Source of the DNA: DASUPK01 sp963695805 | GTDB taxonomy: Bacteria > Actinomycetota > Thermoleophilia > Solirubrobacterales > 70-9 | Direction of reading: 5' to 3' | Length of the DNA: 64,000 nt | NCBI GenBank assembly: GCA_963695805.1 | Contig: CAVOHV010000015.1 | Span: 124,001-188,000 of the forward strand | Shown here: positions 7,286 to 14,405 of the stretch, piece by piece | Numbering within the stretch: position 1 is the first letter of the stretch | Layout: the number at the start of each line of letters is the position of its first letter | Program-made: the position numbers and the translations under genes | Notes under the pieces: generated by a model | Seen by the model: only the letters and a program-made list of their open reading frames with translations | Told to the model about the DNA's origin: nothing | The model's database searches: none

Positions 7286-7598
7286 GCGCGTAGTCCCGCT
7301 TTCCACGGCTATCGGATCGCCGATGCCGACACGCGGATTATGATCCGCCCGCCTGTTCCGGATGCGTCCGGTCCAGTCCGGGATTCGGCGCTACATCGCG
7401 CTTCCGGGCACCAGTCCTTCCGTCTGGGTCCGGTCGGTTCCGGCTGCGTCCGTTGCCACCTTGTTACCACCCTGGTCGAGTTCGCCGTGCGGGAAGCAGG
7501 AACTGGGTGCCCAGGCTTCCCCGGACCGGGAAGCCGATGGCCTCCGGTTCCGCCCCCCGCTCAGCCCTGCCGGCTCGGGTCGAGATACTGCGTGGGCG
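7286..7598. other. intergenic stretch, no gene recognised
   Basis: Holds a short perfect palindrome (GCGGAT TATG ATCCGC, 7333-7348) and CCGGT/TCCGG-rich sequence. Frames across it have no recognisable protein or start signal. The last 17 bases are the promoter box of the next gene. Confidence 0.5.
7582..7598 (+). promoter_or_regulatory. SnoaL-type promoter box before a micro-operon
   Basis: GAGATACTGCGTGGGCG followed by the ATG at 7599. Same 17 nt as at 4787-4803 and 7904-7920, but here it precedes a gene that is not SnoaL-like. Confidence 0.6.
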
Positions 7599-7712
7599 AT
7601 GCCGGAGGAGGAGAAGGTCGAGTTGGCTGTGCGCACCAACGACGGCTGGCACAGGGCGGCCGTCGAACGGTGGGCGAAGATCCGGAAGGCGAACGGAAGG
7701 CGGAAGCGGTGA
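7599..7712 (+). CDS. 37-residue basic protein
   Basis: Sequence begins MPEEEKVELAVRTNDGWHR and ends with a basic tail (KANGRRKR). It is short, but the ATG abuts the conserved promoter box and the stop overlaps the next start as GTGA (7709-7712), both good signs of a real gene. The acidic start resembles the MSEENVE tag of the SnoaL genes in position only. No family is recognised; the charged, probably helical sequence suggests a small soluble binding protein. Confidence 0.5.
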   Translation: MPEEEKVELAVRTNDGWHRAAVERWAKIRKANGRRKR

Positions 7713-7894
7713 CTCAGATCTTCTTGATCGAGGTGCCGTGCCCCGAATGCGGCGAGAAGGTCGTGACGAACTTCCTCGCCTCCTACTCCTCGTTCGGGTT
7801 CTCCAACTTCCGGCAGGTCGATCACGTCGTCTGCCGATCGGCCACCGGATCGTGGGCGGCTCCGGAGAGTCGGCGGCCAGACGAGGAGGAGTGA
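7709..7894 (+). CDS. 61-residue protein with a CPECG zinc knuckle
   Basis: GTG start within the GTGA overlap with the 37-residue gene. It encodes TQIFLIEVPCPECGEKVV near the N-terminus, an aromatic stretch (ASYSSFGFSNFRQ), a further Cys in HVVCRSATGSW and an acidic end. The CxxC pair could bind zinc together with His and the later Cys. It is not a family I recognise. Together with the preceding gene it forms a two-gene unit that uses the SnoaL-type promoter. Confidence 0.5.
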   Translation: MTQIFLIEVPCPECGEKVVTNFLASYSSFGFSNFRQVDHVVCRSATGSWAAPESRRPDEEE

Positions 7895-7903
7895 CCCGGG
7901 CAC

Positions 7904-7920
7904 GAGATACTGCGTGGGCG
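7904..7920 (+). promoter_or_regulatory. SnoaL-type promoter box of plus-strand array
   Basis: GAGATACTGCGTGGGCG directly before the ATG at 7921; identical to the boxes at 7582 and (minus strand) 4787. Confidence 0.65.
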
Positions 7921-8361
7921 ATGTCGGAGGAGAACGTCGAGAGAGTCAAGGCGATTCTCGGACCGTTTGATGACGTGGACGTCACCGGGATCGATTGGGA
8001 GTCCGAAGCGATCCGCGAGATCCTGGAGCGCGACTACTCGCCCGACATCGAGTTGAGGACGCTGGAGTCGGGTATTGGCAGCGGTCTAAGCAGCTTCTAC
8101 GAGGGTTGGGACGGCCTGACGCGGTACCTCAAAGAGTGGTTCGAGCCTTTCAGCGAATACCGCATGAAGTGGCTCGACTACATCGAAGCCGGCGAGCGCG
8201 TTCTCGTCCCCATGAAAGCGTCCGGGGTTGGAAGCGCGAGCAGGCTCCCGGTCGAAATGGAACTCGTCCTGTCCTACGAGCTTCAGGATGGCCGGATCAC
8301 GCGGCTAGATCAGTACGACACCGTGGAACAGGCTCTCGAAGCCGCCGGGCTGTCGGAGTAG
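7921..8361 (+). CDS. SnoaL/NTF2-like protein, first gene of plus-strand array
   Basis: 146 aa, start MSEENVERVKAILGPFDD, end EQALEAAGLSE. The centre holds REILERDYSPDIELRTLESG, SFYEGWDGLTRYLKEWFEPF, WLDYIEAGERVLVPMKASG and VLSYELQDGRITRLDQYD, matching the order of elements in the other array members. It is longer than most by an insertion after the first helix. The ATG was chosen because the shared promoter box and the MSEENVE tag coincide there. The next SnoaL gene follows after 3 bp. Confidence 0.85.
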   Translation: MSEENVERVKAILGPFDDVDVTGIDWESEAIREILERDYSPDIELRTLESGIGSGLSSFYEGWDGLTRYLKEWFEPFSEYRMKWLDYIEAGERVLVPMKASGVGSASRLPVEMELVLSYELQDGRITRLDQYDTVEQALEAAGLSE

Positions 8362-8364
8362 GCG

Positions 8365-8769
8365 ATGTCGGAGGAGAACGTGGAGATCATCGAGCGGGCG
8401 GTCGAAGCCTTCAACGAGGGAGGGATGGGTTCCGAGGCCACGCTGGCTTTCTTTGATGCCACCGCCGTGTTCGAGGAGCCGATAGAGCAGCCCGGCCCGC
8501 GCGTGGCTCACGGGCGAGAGTCGATCAGCCGAATGTTCACTCAGTTCGACGAGACGTGGGAGGAGCATCGGACCCACCCAGAAGAGATTCGGGCGATCGA
8601 CAACGAGCGTGTCTTGCTGCTTACCCTCGACCACTTTCGAGGCCGCGACGGGATCGAGATTGACCAACCCTCGGGGACGATCTTCACGCTTCGGGCGGGC
8701 AAGATCATCCGGATGCAGCCGTTCTGGGAGCGGGTGCACGCCCTCGAAGCCGCCGGACTGTCGGAGTAG
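8365..8769 (+). CDS. SnoaL/NTF2-like protein, second gene of plus-strand array
   Basis: 134 aa, start MSEENVEIIERAVEAFNEGG, end VHALEAAGLSE. The core includes LAFFDATAVFEEPIEQPG, HGRESISRMFTQFDETWEEH, IDNERVLLLTLDHFRGRDG and GTIFTLRAGKIIRMQPFWER. TAG plus three bases separates it from both the previous gene and a cut third copy, so all three were once one operon. Ligand and role are unknown. Confidence 0.85.
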   Translation: MSEENVEIIERAVEAFNEGGMGSEATLAFFDATAVFEEPIEQPGPRVAHGRESISRMFTQFDETWEEHRTHPEEIRAIDNERVLLLTLDHFRGRDGIEIDQPSGTIFTLRAGKIIRMQPFWERVHALEAAGLSE

Positions 8770-8772
8770 ACG

Positions 8773-8829
8773 ATGTCAGAGGAGAATGTCGAGTTCGTGC
8801 AGCGGTTCTTTGACGCGCATCAGTCGTAG
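8773..8829 (+). pseudogene. 5' stub of a third plus-strand SnoaL gene
   Basis: The frame starts MSEENVEFVQRFFDAHQS and then stops. The start and spacing (stop, three bases, ATG) match the array exactly, but the core and the ALEAAGLSE end are missing. The stub stops inside the 3' end of the opposing M15 peptidase gene, so the rest of the SnoaL gene was probably replaced when that gene arrived. Confidence 0.65.
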
Positions 8830-9344
8830 AACCAGCGCCTCCGCGGTCCGGTATCGACATGGCGGATGACCCCGGTGTTGCGCTGCATCCCGATGCCACC
8901 ACCGCCGAACTCGCGGAGCCAGGGAGCATTCCAGGTAGTGGTGCTCATGCCGGAGGGCTTCACCGGATCGACGGCCTGCCCACGGGGGTGATAGCCGAAA
9001 GCGCCCCCGATGCAGCGTTCGTGGCAGGGACTCCGGTAAGCGGAGAGGTTGCGGATCGGGATACCACCCAGCCGGTGCCGGACCCGCTCGACCTTGAACG
9101 CGAGTTTCTGAGTTCGGCGAGGGTAGGGGCTGGCGGTCACCGGACAGCCGCATCTATCGGGGTGAGACCTCCACTCGGCAATCGTGAAGTGCGTTGAGTA
9201 GCGGCCGTGCTGGCGAAGCGTCCGCTTGTAGGCCACGCCCCGATCGGGATCGAGGGGGACCGTCCAAGGCCGCAGCCACCATCCTTTCCACCTGCGGCGG
9301 ACCCGCCGGTTCTTGACGTTGCTGATCCATTTCGGGATGGCCAT
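8820..9344 (-). CDS. M15-family D,D-peptidase
   Basis: 174 aa. The C-terminal 110 residues show the M15 zinc-peptidase pattern: FTIAEWRSHPDRCGCP, IPIRNLSAYRSPCHER, GGAFGYHPRGQAVD with His119 and Asp126 as metal ligands, and IRHVDTGPRRRW with His162. The first 45 residues are very basic and aromatic with no signal peptide, so export is unclear. M15 enzymes trim peptidoglycan stem peptides or serve as phage endolysins. The gene lies tail-to-head against a cut SnoaL gene in a repeat-rich stretch, which hints at acquisition by transfer. Confidence 0.7.
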   Translation of the reverse strand: MAIPKWISNVKNRRVRRRWKGWWLRPWTVPLDPDRGVAYKRTLRQHGRYSTHFTIAEWRSHPDRCGCPVTASPYPRRTQKLAFKVERVRHRLGGIPIRNLSAYRSPCHERCIGGAFGYHPRGQAVDPVKPSGMSTTTWNAPWLREFGGGGIGMQRNTGVIRHVDTGPRRRWFYD

Positions 9345-9663
9345 TGCGGGTGACAGTCAGGGAAGCGTGTTCAAAGCCTCCCCGATTCGCTTCGAGGAGG
9401 TTCCCCCGGCTCCGCCGGCTCGGTGGCGCGGCGACCGGTGCTTTGCATGGAAAGCAGCGGTTTGCCGCTGCGCTCCTGCTTCTCGCGCAAACGAGGCACT
9501 ACCCGAGTGAGCCACTAGATGGTTGATTCCGAATTTGTGGCCGTAGGCGCTGAAACACAGGCCAGGTTGACCGATCTGGGCGTTACGCCGAAGCCCGGCG
9601 GCGAGGGCGAGCAGGCGAAGCCCGATTATCGGCGTCAAGGCCCCATGCGCCATGATTGTCACG
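9345..9663. other. intergenic stretch with repeat, no gene recognised
   Basis: Contains the inverted 52-nt repeat (9440-9491). The rest has no frame with recognisable protein sequence. It is upstream of both the minus-strand M15 gene and the plus-strand TfoX-like gene, so promoters for both should lie here, but none stands out. Confidence 0.45.
9440..9491 (-). repeat. 52-nt dispersed repeat with terminal hairpin (copy 2)
   Basis: On the minus strand it starts TTTGCGCGAGAAGC and ends GCTTTCCATGCAAAGC, the same length as copy 1 at 2388-2439, with 44 of 52 bases identical by hand count. The differences cluster in the middle. Confidence 0.6.
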
Positions 9664-10004
9664 ATGGCTTACGACGAGGATCTCGCCAACCGGATCCGCG
9701 AGCTGATCGCCTCCGAGGACGGCTACACCGAGCAGAAGATGTTCGGCGGCATCGGCTTCATGATCGACGGCCACATGGCGGTGGGGGTCAGCGGCGAGGG
9801 TGGCCTGATGATCCACTGCTCCAAGGAGGAGACCGAGGCTCTCCTCGCCAAGCCCGGTGCGCGACCGTTTGAGATGCGCGGACGCGAGATGAAGGCTGGC
9901 TTCGGGTTGATGCCGAGTCGGTCTCCACGAAGCGAGCGCTCGAGCCCTGGGCTATGCAGAGCGTCGCTTTCGCCCGCGCGTTGCCGCCGAAGAAGAAAAA
10001 GTGA
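9664..10004 (+). pseudogene. TfoX N-terminal domain protein with a single-base frameshift
   Basis: The frame starts MAYDEDLANRIRELIASEDG and continues KMFGGIGFMIDGHMAVGVSG and FEMRGREMK, the TfoX_N domain. After EMK the frame becomes unlike the family. One added G at about 9894 (AAGGC to AAGGGC) would restore WLRVDAESVSTKRAL, EPWAMQSVAFARALPPKKKK and a stop at 10002-10004, giving 113 aa, the normal length. Read as it stands, the frame runs to 10029. The restored stop overlaps the next start as GTGA, which argues that the intact form was the working one. A sequencing error is as likely as a real mutation. An in-frame ATG at 9652 is an alternative start. Confidence 0.7.
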
Positions 10005-10753
10005 GCTTGAGCGATGCCGATGCCTATGACCGGTTCATGGGCCGCTACTCGAGGCCGCTGGCGGTGCCCTTCGCCGATTTCGCCGGACTCCCGCTCGACG
10101 GCCGGGTCCTCGACGTCGGATGCGGCCCCGGTGCGCTGACCGCGGAGCTCGCCCGGAGGGCCAGGCCGGGACGGGTCACGGCGGTCGACCCGTCCGAGGA
10201 ATTCGTCGCAGCCCTACGCGGCCGCCATCCCGGAGTCCAGGTCATCCGCGCGCCGGCTGAGGATCTGCCGTTCGAAGGAGGCTGCTTCGATGCGACGCTC
10301 GCCCAGCTCGTGGTCAACGTCATGGACGATCCGGTCGCAGGCCTCCGCGAGATGGCGAGGGTGACGCGGGACGGCGGCGTCGTCGCCGCATGCGTGTGGG
10401 ACTTCACCGACGGCGGCCCGATCGGTCCGTTCTGGGATGCCGCCAAAGCGCTCGATCCTGAGGTCGAGACTGGGTCTGTCTGCCCCGGCAGCAGGGCCGG
10501 CCACCTGGCCGACCTCTTTCGCGCGGCTGGAATCGGCGACATCGTCGACAGCGCCGTCGCGGTGGACGTCGAGCACGCCACGTTCGAGGACTGGTGGGAG
10601 CCGTTCACGCTCGGCGTCGCCCCGTCGGGTGCGCACGTCGCCGGCCTCGAGCCCGATCGGCGCACGGCATTGCGCGAGCTCTGCAGGGAGAGGCTGCCGG
10701 AGCCACCGTTCGTAGTCTCGGCGAAGGCCTGGGTGGCGCGCGGCGCGGCTTGA
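10001..10753 (+). CDS. class I SAM-dependent methyltransferase
   Basis: 250 aa from the GTG at 10001. Motif I is VLDVGCGPGALTAEL (residues about 34-48), followed by the acidic end of strand 2 (VTAVDPSEEF), APAEDLPFEGGCFDATLAQLV and the motif-III-like EMARVTRDGGVVAACVWDF. This is the Methyltransf_11/25-type fold acting on a small molecule. The start overlaps the restored stop of the TfoX-domain gene, so the two were probably cotranslated. Substrate is unknown. Confidence 0.85.
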   Translation: MSLSDADAYDRFMGRYSRPLAVPFADFAGLPLDGRVLDVGCGPGALTAELARRARPGRVTAVDPSEEFVAALRGRHPGVQVIRAPAEDLPFEGGCFDATLAQLVVNVMDDPVAGLREMARVTRDGGVVAACVWDFTDGGPIGPFWDAAKALDPEVETGSVCPGSRAGHLADLFRAAGIGDIVDSAVAVDVEHATFEDWWEPFTLGVAPSGAHVAGLEPDRRTALRELCRERLPEPPFVVSAKAWVARGAA

Positions 10754-10793
10754 CGCCTAGCTAGACGCTGATTTCTGGCACCGGCTGCGCGCC

Positions 10794-10862
10794 GTCACAA
10801 CAAGTGCTTTAGCCAGACCGGCGCACCGTACTGCCGGCCTGGCTAGGGGCGCTTGTTGTGAC
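10794..10862. repeat. long near-perfect inverted repeat
   Basis: The left arm begins GTCACAACAAGTGCTTTAGC and ends ACCGGC (10794-10822). A 10-nt loop follows, and the right arm ends GGGGCGCTTGTTGTGAC (10833-10862). About 26 of 29 positions can pair. No T-run follows on either strand, so it is not a standard terminator. It sits after the methyltransferase stop and just before another hairpin-family member (about 10868-10892, with CTCGTCCAAAG). Confidence 0.7.
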
Positions 10863-10992
10863 CTGGAAAGCGCTGTTTCTCGTCCAAAGTGGTGGTTTTG
10901 CCTACTTCGTGAGCCCGGGCAGCTTTGGTATTGACACCCCCGACTTGGTCGGAGAGTTGCAGGAGGGGAGGAGCGACTAAAGGAGAAGGATC

Positions 10993-11253
10993 ATGAAGCG
11001 ATCGTTGCTCATCCTTATCGCGACACTGGCGCTGGTGCTTGGGGTGAGTGCCCCGGCATCGGCGGCAACGCCCAATCCGCACGCCAGTTGTGCCGGACTT
11101 GCGGGAGCGAGCCGTGCTGGTCAACCGGGAGCACAGGCTGAGGTTGTGCTCCAGGTCGTCGGGGAGGCGCATTTCGAAGGGTTCTCGCCCGGAGCGACCT
11201 TTAGCGACTTCGCCCATTTCCACGACGGCTCCGCTGAGGTCTGCCTCGATTAG
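10993..11253 (+). CDS. small secreted protein
   Basis: 86 aa. AAAGGAGAAGG lies just before the ATG. The N-terminus is a clean Sec signal peptide (MKRSLLILIATLALVLGVSA, then PASAA). The mature part has NPHASCAGLAGASRAGQPG and VVGEAHFEGFSPGATFSDFAHFHDGSAEVCLD, a two-cysteine pattern I recall from small hypothetical secreted proteins of Actinobacteria. The two Cys probably form one disulfide. Function is unknown. Confidence 0.7.
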   Translation: MKRSLLILIATLALVLGVSAPASAATPNPHASCAGLAGASRAGQPGAQAEVVLQVVGEAHFEGFSPGATFSDFAHFHDGSAEVCLD

Positions 11254-11264
11254 ACCCGCCACCT

Positions 11265-11323
11265 AGCTGAAGCTCTTCCCGACCGAAGAGGCGTCGAAAG
11301 ATCTCGACGTTCTCCTCCCACAT
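11265..11323 (-). pseudogene. 5' stub of a SnoaL-like gene
   Basis: Minus-strand frame MWEENVEIFRRLFGREELQL from the ATG at 11323, then unrelated sequence antisense to the secreted-protein gene. The start tag (EENVE) and the promoter box (11324-11340) identify it as a broken array member. Confidence 0.55.
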
Positions 11324-11340
11324 CGCCTACGGAGTATCCC
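11324..11340 (-). promoter_or_regulatory. diverged SnoaL-type promoter box
   Basis: Minus strand GGGATACTCCGTAGGCG directly before the stub's ATG; it differs at a few positions from the 17-nt box at 4787. Confidence 0.5.
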
Positions 11341-11531
11341 GACCGGAACCGCTGCTTTCTCTTTGAAGAGAACCCAGCTGTCAAGGGGGTGAGCGTCCTG
11401 CGGTGATCGGTGTGCTCGTGCCGCTCCCAGCTGGTGGATGAGGTGTGCTCATTTCTCTTTCGGCGCTCTGGGCGCAGATCGTTCCTGGGAGCTGCCTCGG
11501 CCGCTCAATTCCATGCAGGACCGTCGGGCGG

Positions 11532-12582
11532 TCAGAAAGCAGCAGGAGCTCGCCGGGGCAGTGTTCTCGCCGCCGCGGGGGCGGGAGGCTTGAAGGGCTC
11601 GTCGCGGCTCAGCATGTGCCAGGCGGCGATCAGCACCTTGCGGGCGATCGACGACTTCGCCGGGTTCTTGCCGTGCCGCGCGCTCACCCGCAGGTAGTGG
11701 CCGTGCCACGGGTTGGAGGGGCGCCAGGCGTGGTTGGCGGCCTCGACCGCCGCCCAGCGAAGGGTCCTGGAGCCGGCCTTGGAGAGGGCGCCGGTCGCCG
11801 AGCGCTCGCCGGACTGGCTCACCTTCGGCGCCAGCCCCGCATAGCCGATCAGCTTGCCCGGGGATCGAAACCGAGAGACCTCGCCGATCTCGGCGGCGAA
11901 GGTGAGGCTCAAGCAGCGGGCCGACCCCCGGCATCGTCGCCAGCAGCCTCGCTCGCTGATCGGTGCTCGCGATCGGGCCCAGCTCGCGGTCGATCGGGTC
12001 GATCCGCCGGTCCATCTCCTGCGATCAGCTCGAGCAGTTCGGCGATCGAGGCTCGCCAGACCTCGGGCACCCCGCGGCGCTCCAGGAGCTCGATCGCGTC
12101 GGGCTTGCGAAGCCGGGCGTGGGAGATCCGGAGGCCGAACTGAGTGAGCAGCCCAAAGATTCGGTTGCGGGCGGCGGTCCGGGCCTTCACCAGGTGAGGC
12201 GCGGCGGCGCAGGCGCTCGCGCATCTCGCGGTCTTCGGGCGAGGGCAGCCAGAGCTCCGGGACCAGGTCGCGCCGGCAGAGCTCGGCAAGCACCCGGGCG
12301 TCGACCTTGTCGGTCTTGCAGGCGAGCGGGGCGACGTCTCTGACCTTGCGGGCGTGGGCGACCTTCATCTCCCAGCCTGCGCCCTGCAGCCGGTCGCGGA
12401 CCCAGACCGCGCCGCTCATCATCTCGACGCAGGCCCGAGGCCTCGGTTCCCAGCTCCAAGACCAGCCGCGCAAGACCGTTCTCGTCGGCCGGGATCAGCC
12501 CCTCGGCGGCGATCTCTCCGCTCTCGCCCATCGCGCACCAGGCGGCGCGCCCGTAGGCCCAATCGATTCCGACATAGTTCAT
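11532..12582 (-). pseudogene. IS110-family transposase, multiply frameshifted
   Basis: The start MNYVGIDWAYGRAAWCAMGE (ATG at 12582) is the IS110 DEDD start. It shifts frame near 12440 to SGAVWVRDRLQ and CKTDKVDARVLAELCRRDLV, near 12200 to HLVKARTAARNRIFGLLTQFG, near 12020 to LDRELGPIA-like sequence and TMPGVGPLL, and near 11925 back to LTFAAEIGEVSRFRSPGKLI and GYAGLAPKVSQSG. Thus four shifts break one otherwise recognisable transposase. The final part (WHGHYLRVSARHGKNPAKS) is typical. It is not close to the IS110 copy at the left window edge. Some of the shifts may be sequencing errors, but four in 500 bp suggests decay. Confidence 0.75.
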
Positions 12583-12684
12583 GCCGGGTCTCCTCTCCTC
12601 GCTGGAACGGCAGTGGCAACCGCGGTTCTAGTGAGCGCGGCAGAGGCCCCTTTTCAGTTCAGAGGAGCGGGACCCTCATGACAT

Positions 12685-12708
12685 TCCATGCAAAGCAGCG
12701 ATTTCAGA
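12685..12708. repeat. diverged hairpin-family member
   Basis: TTCCATGCAAAGCAGCGATTTC, with the same AAAGCRGCG-NTTTCAGAC context as the copy at 1232-1244. It is the last member of the family on the right, about 90 bp before the tRNA-Ala 3' end. Confidence 0.45.
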
Positions 12709-12742
12709 CGAGGTTTGTTACCTCCGCGTTACCTTGGCTGCC

Positions 12743-12759
12743 TCGGGCCGATGGCCCGA
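12743..12759 (-). terminator. hairpin downstream of tRNA-Ala
   Basis: TCGGGCC, loop ATC, GGCCCGA on the minus strand, 38 bp after the tRNA 3' end. Stable stem but no T-run. Confidence 0.4.
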
Positions 12760-12796
12760 AATGCAGAAACCCCCGCGCTGGCAGGGATTCCTGAAA

Positions 12797-12869
12797 TGGA
12801 GCTAGCCGGACTCGAACCGGCGACCTCCTGGGTGCGATCCAGGCGCTCTCCCAACTGAGCTATAGCCCC
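12797..12869 (-). tRNA. tRNA-Ala (anticodon CGC)
   Basis: 73 nt. Acceptor GGGGCTA pairs with TAGCTCC and includes the G3-U70 wobble that marks alanine tRNAs. D arm GCTCAGTTGGGAGAGC, anticodon stem CCTGG/CCAGG with loop ATCGCAC, T arm GCCGGTTCGAGTCCGGC. CCA is not encoded. Its 3' end faces the accessory left part. Confidence 0.95.
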
Positions 12870-12950
12870 GTGTGTGATGGGACATATGTTTCGGTCGCCG
12901 AAGAGGGTTGGTGACGACCCGTTCGGGGTCCAAGGATACGCTGTCGCAAG

Positions 12951-14291
12951 GTGAGATTCGGACGGCGCCTGGCGCTCTTCTTGGTACTGATTGCGGTCGT
13001 GCCCACGCTGGCACTGATCGCCATTCTGCTGTTCGTCAGCGAGGACTCCCAGCGTGGCAAGGCGGACGCTCGTCTGGCCGGCGGGTTGCGGACGGCGACC
13101 GCGATCTACCGGACGCGGACGGCCGATGCGGCGGCGAAGGCGCAGAGCCTCGCCGCGGCCCCGGACCTGGCGGCTGCGCTGCGTGCGCACGACCGCGCGG
13201 GCGAACAGGCGTTCACGCAGCGGGCCGCGGGACAGCCGCCGGCTCTGCGCGTCGCCCTCTTTGACAACGCCGGCACCCCGGTCGCGGGGGCGGGCCCGCT
13301 CAACTCGGTCGCCTTCGCCAACGTGGGCCTGACGGAAGGTGGGCAGCCGGTGGGCAGCCTGCGGGTCTCGACCACCACTGCCGAGCAGTACGCGAGCGAG
13401 GTCAAGTCGCTCACCGAGACCGACGTCGTCGTCACCCGGGGTGCGGAGACCCTCGCGTCGACCGTGCCGCCGCCCTCGAAGACGCTGCAGCCCGACGAGA
13501 CGGCGGACGTCACGGCGGGGGGCAAGGAGTACCGGGGCCACGCGGTGGCGCTGAATGCGGCCGATCATCAGGATCTGCTGCTGCTGGGGCCGCCAAAGTC
13601 CGGCGGGGTACTCGGTGTCGGGCGCGGCGCGCTCGCGGTGATGATCTGGTTCCTGGTCGCCGCGGGGATCCTGGCGTGGGGTCTGGCGCGGACACTGACA
13701 CGGCGCCATGAGCGCATTGCGCAGGAGGCGCTGACGGACCCCCTGACGGGGCTCTGGAATCGGCGCCACATGGCTGACACGCTCGACCGCGAGGTTTCCC
13801 GAGCCCTCCGCTTCGGACACGAGATCTCGTTGATCATCCTCGACGTCGACGACTTCAAGCGGATCAACGATCGGTTGGGCCACCTGCAGGGTGACCTGGT
13901 CCTCGAGACGGTCGCCGACCTGATGGGAGACGCCACCCGTGACATCGACGTAGCGGCGCGCTACGGAGGGGACGAGTTGGCGCTGATCCTGGTCGAGACC
14001 GACAGCGAGGGCGCGACGATCGTGGGGGAGCGGCTGCGGGAGCGGGTTCGCGACACCGAGGTCCCGCTGCGCGACGGTGGCACGATGGGAGTGACGATCA
14101 GCGTCGGCGTCGCGACGCTCCCTGACTCAGCGGAGGACCTCGAATCGCTCGTCGATCGCGCCGATCGGGCCCTGCTGGTCGCGAAGAGGTCCGGGAAGAA
14201 CCAGATCCGTACCGCGCCGGTGAGCAGACGGCCGGTTCGAGGCAGTCGCGTGCACCGCAGCCCGGAGGGGCGTCCGGCCACCGAGGGGTAG
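12951..14291 (+). CDS. membrane-bound diguanylate cyclase (GGDEL)
   Basis: 446 aa from the GTG at 12951. A first membrane helix (residues about 7-29) and a second (about 222-247) enclose an extracytoplasmic sensor region of roughly 190 residues, with VALFDNAGTPVAGAGPL recalling a periplasmic sensing domain. The GGDEF domain begins at DPLTGLWNRR. The active loop is GGDEL (339-343), a conservative variant, and is preceded by five residues and RDID (330-333), the RxxD inhibitory site that binds c-di-GMP. It should therefore make c-di-GMP under product feedback in response to an external signal. The sensor ligand is unknown. Confidence 0.85.
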   Translation: MRFGRRLALFLVLIAVVPTLALIAILLFVSEDSQRGKADARLAGGLRTATAIYRTRTADAAAKAQSLAAAPDLAAALRAHDRAGEQAFTQRAAGQPPALRVALFDNAGTPVAGAGPLNSVAFANVGLTEGGQPVGSLRVSTTTAEQYASEVKSLTETDVVVTRGAETLASTVPPPSKTLQPDETADVTAGGKEYRGHAVALNAADHQDLLLLGPPKSGGVLGVGRGALAVMIWFLVAAGILAWGLARTLTRRHERIAQEALTDPLTGLWNRRHMADTLDREVSRALRFGHEISLIILDVDDFKRINDRLGHLQGDLVLETVADLMGDATRDIDVAARYGGDELALILVETDSEGATIVGERLRERVRDTEVPLRDGGTMGVTISVGVATLPDSAEDLESLVDRADRALLVAKRSGKNQIRTAPVSRRPVRGSRVHRSPEGRPATEG

Positions 14292-14405
14292 CAAGGAGTC
14301 CGCAAAATGGTCGGACGGATGCAGGTCCTGAGCAGCTCGCCAGCTATCACATGAATGGCGCAGCGCCTAAGCTTTGACCCTTCGAGGCCGGGCAAGCCCG
14401 CGCAT

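Noticed and set aside
7333..7348. GCGGATTATGATCCGC as a tRNA anticodon arm with CAT
   Set aside because: The loop has the wrong length, and no acceptor, D or T arm surrounds it. It is a plain palindrome.
12951..12953. GGDEL as an inactive diguanylate cyclase signature
   Set aside because: Leu for Phe at the last position is a mild change; GGDE, the RxxD site and the rest of the domain are intact, so activity is more likely than not.
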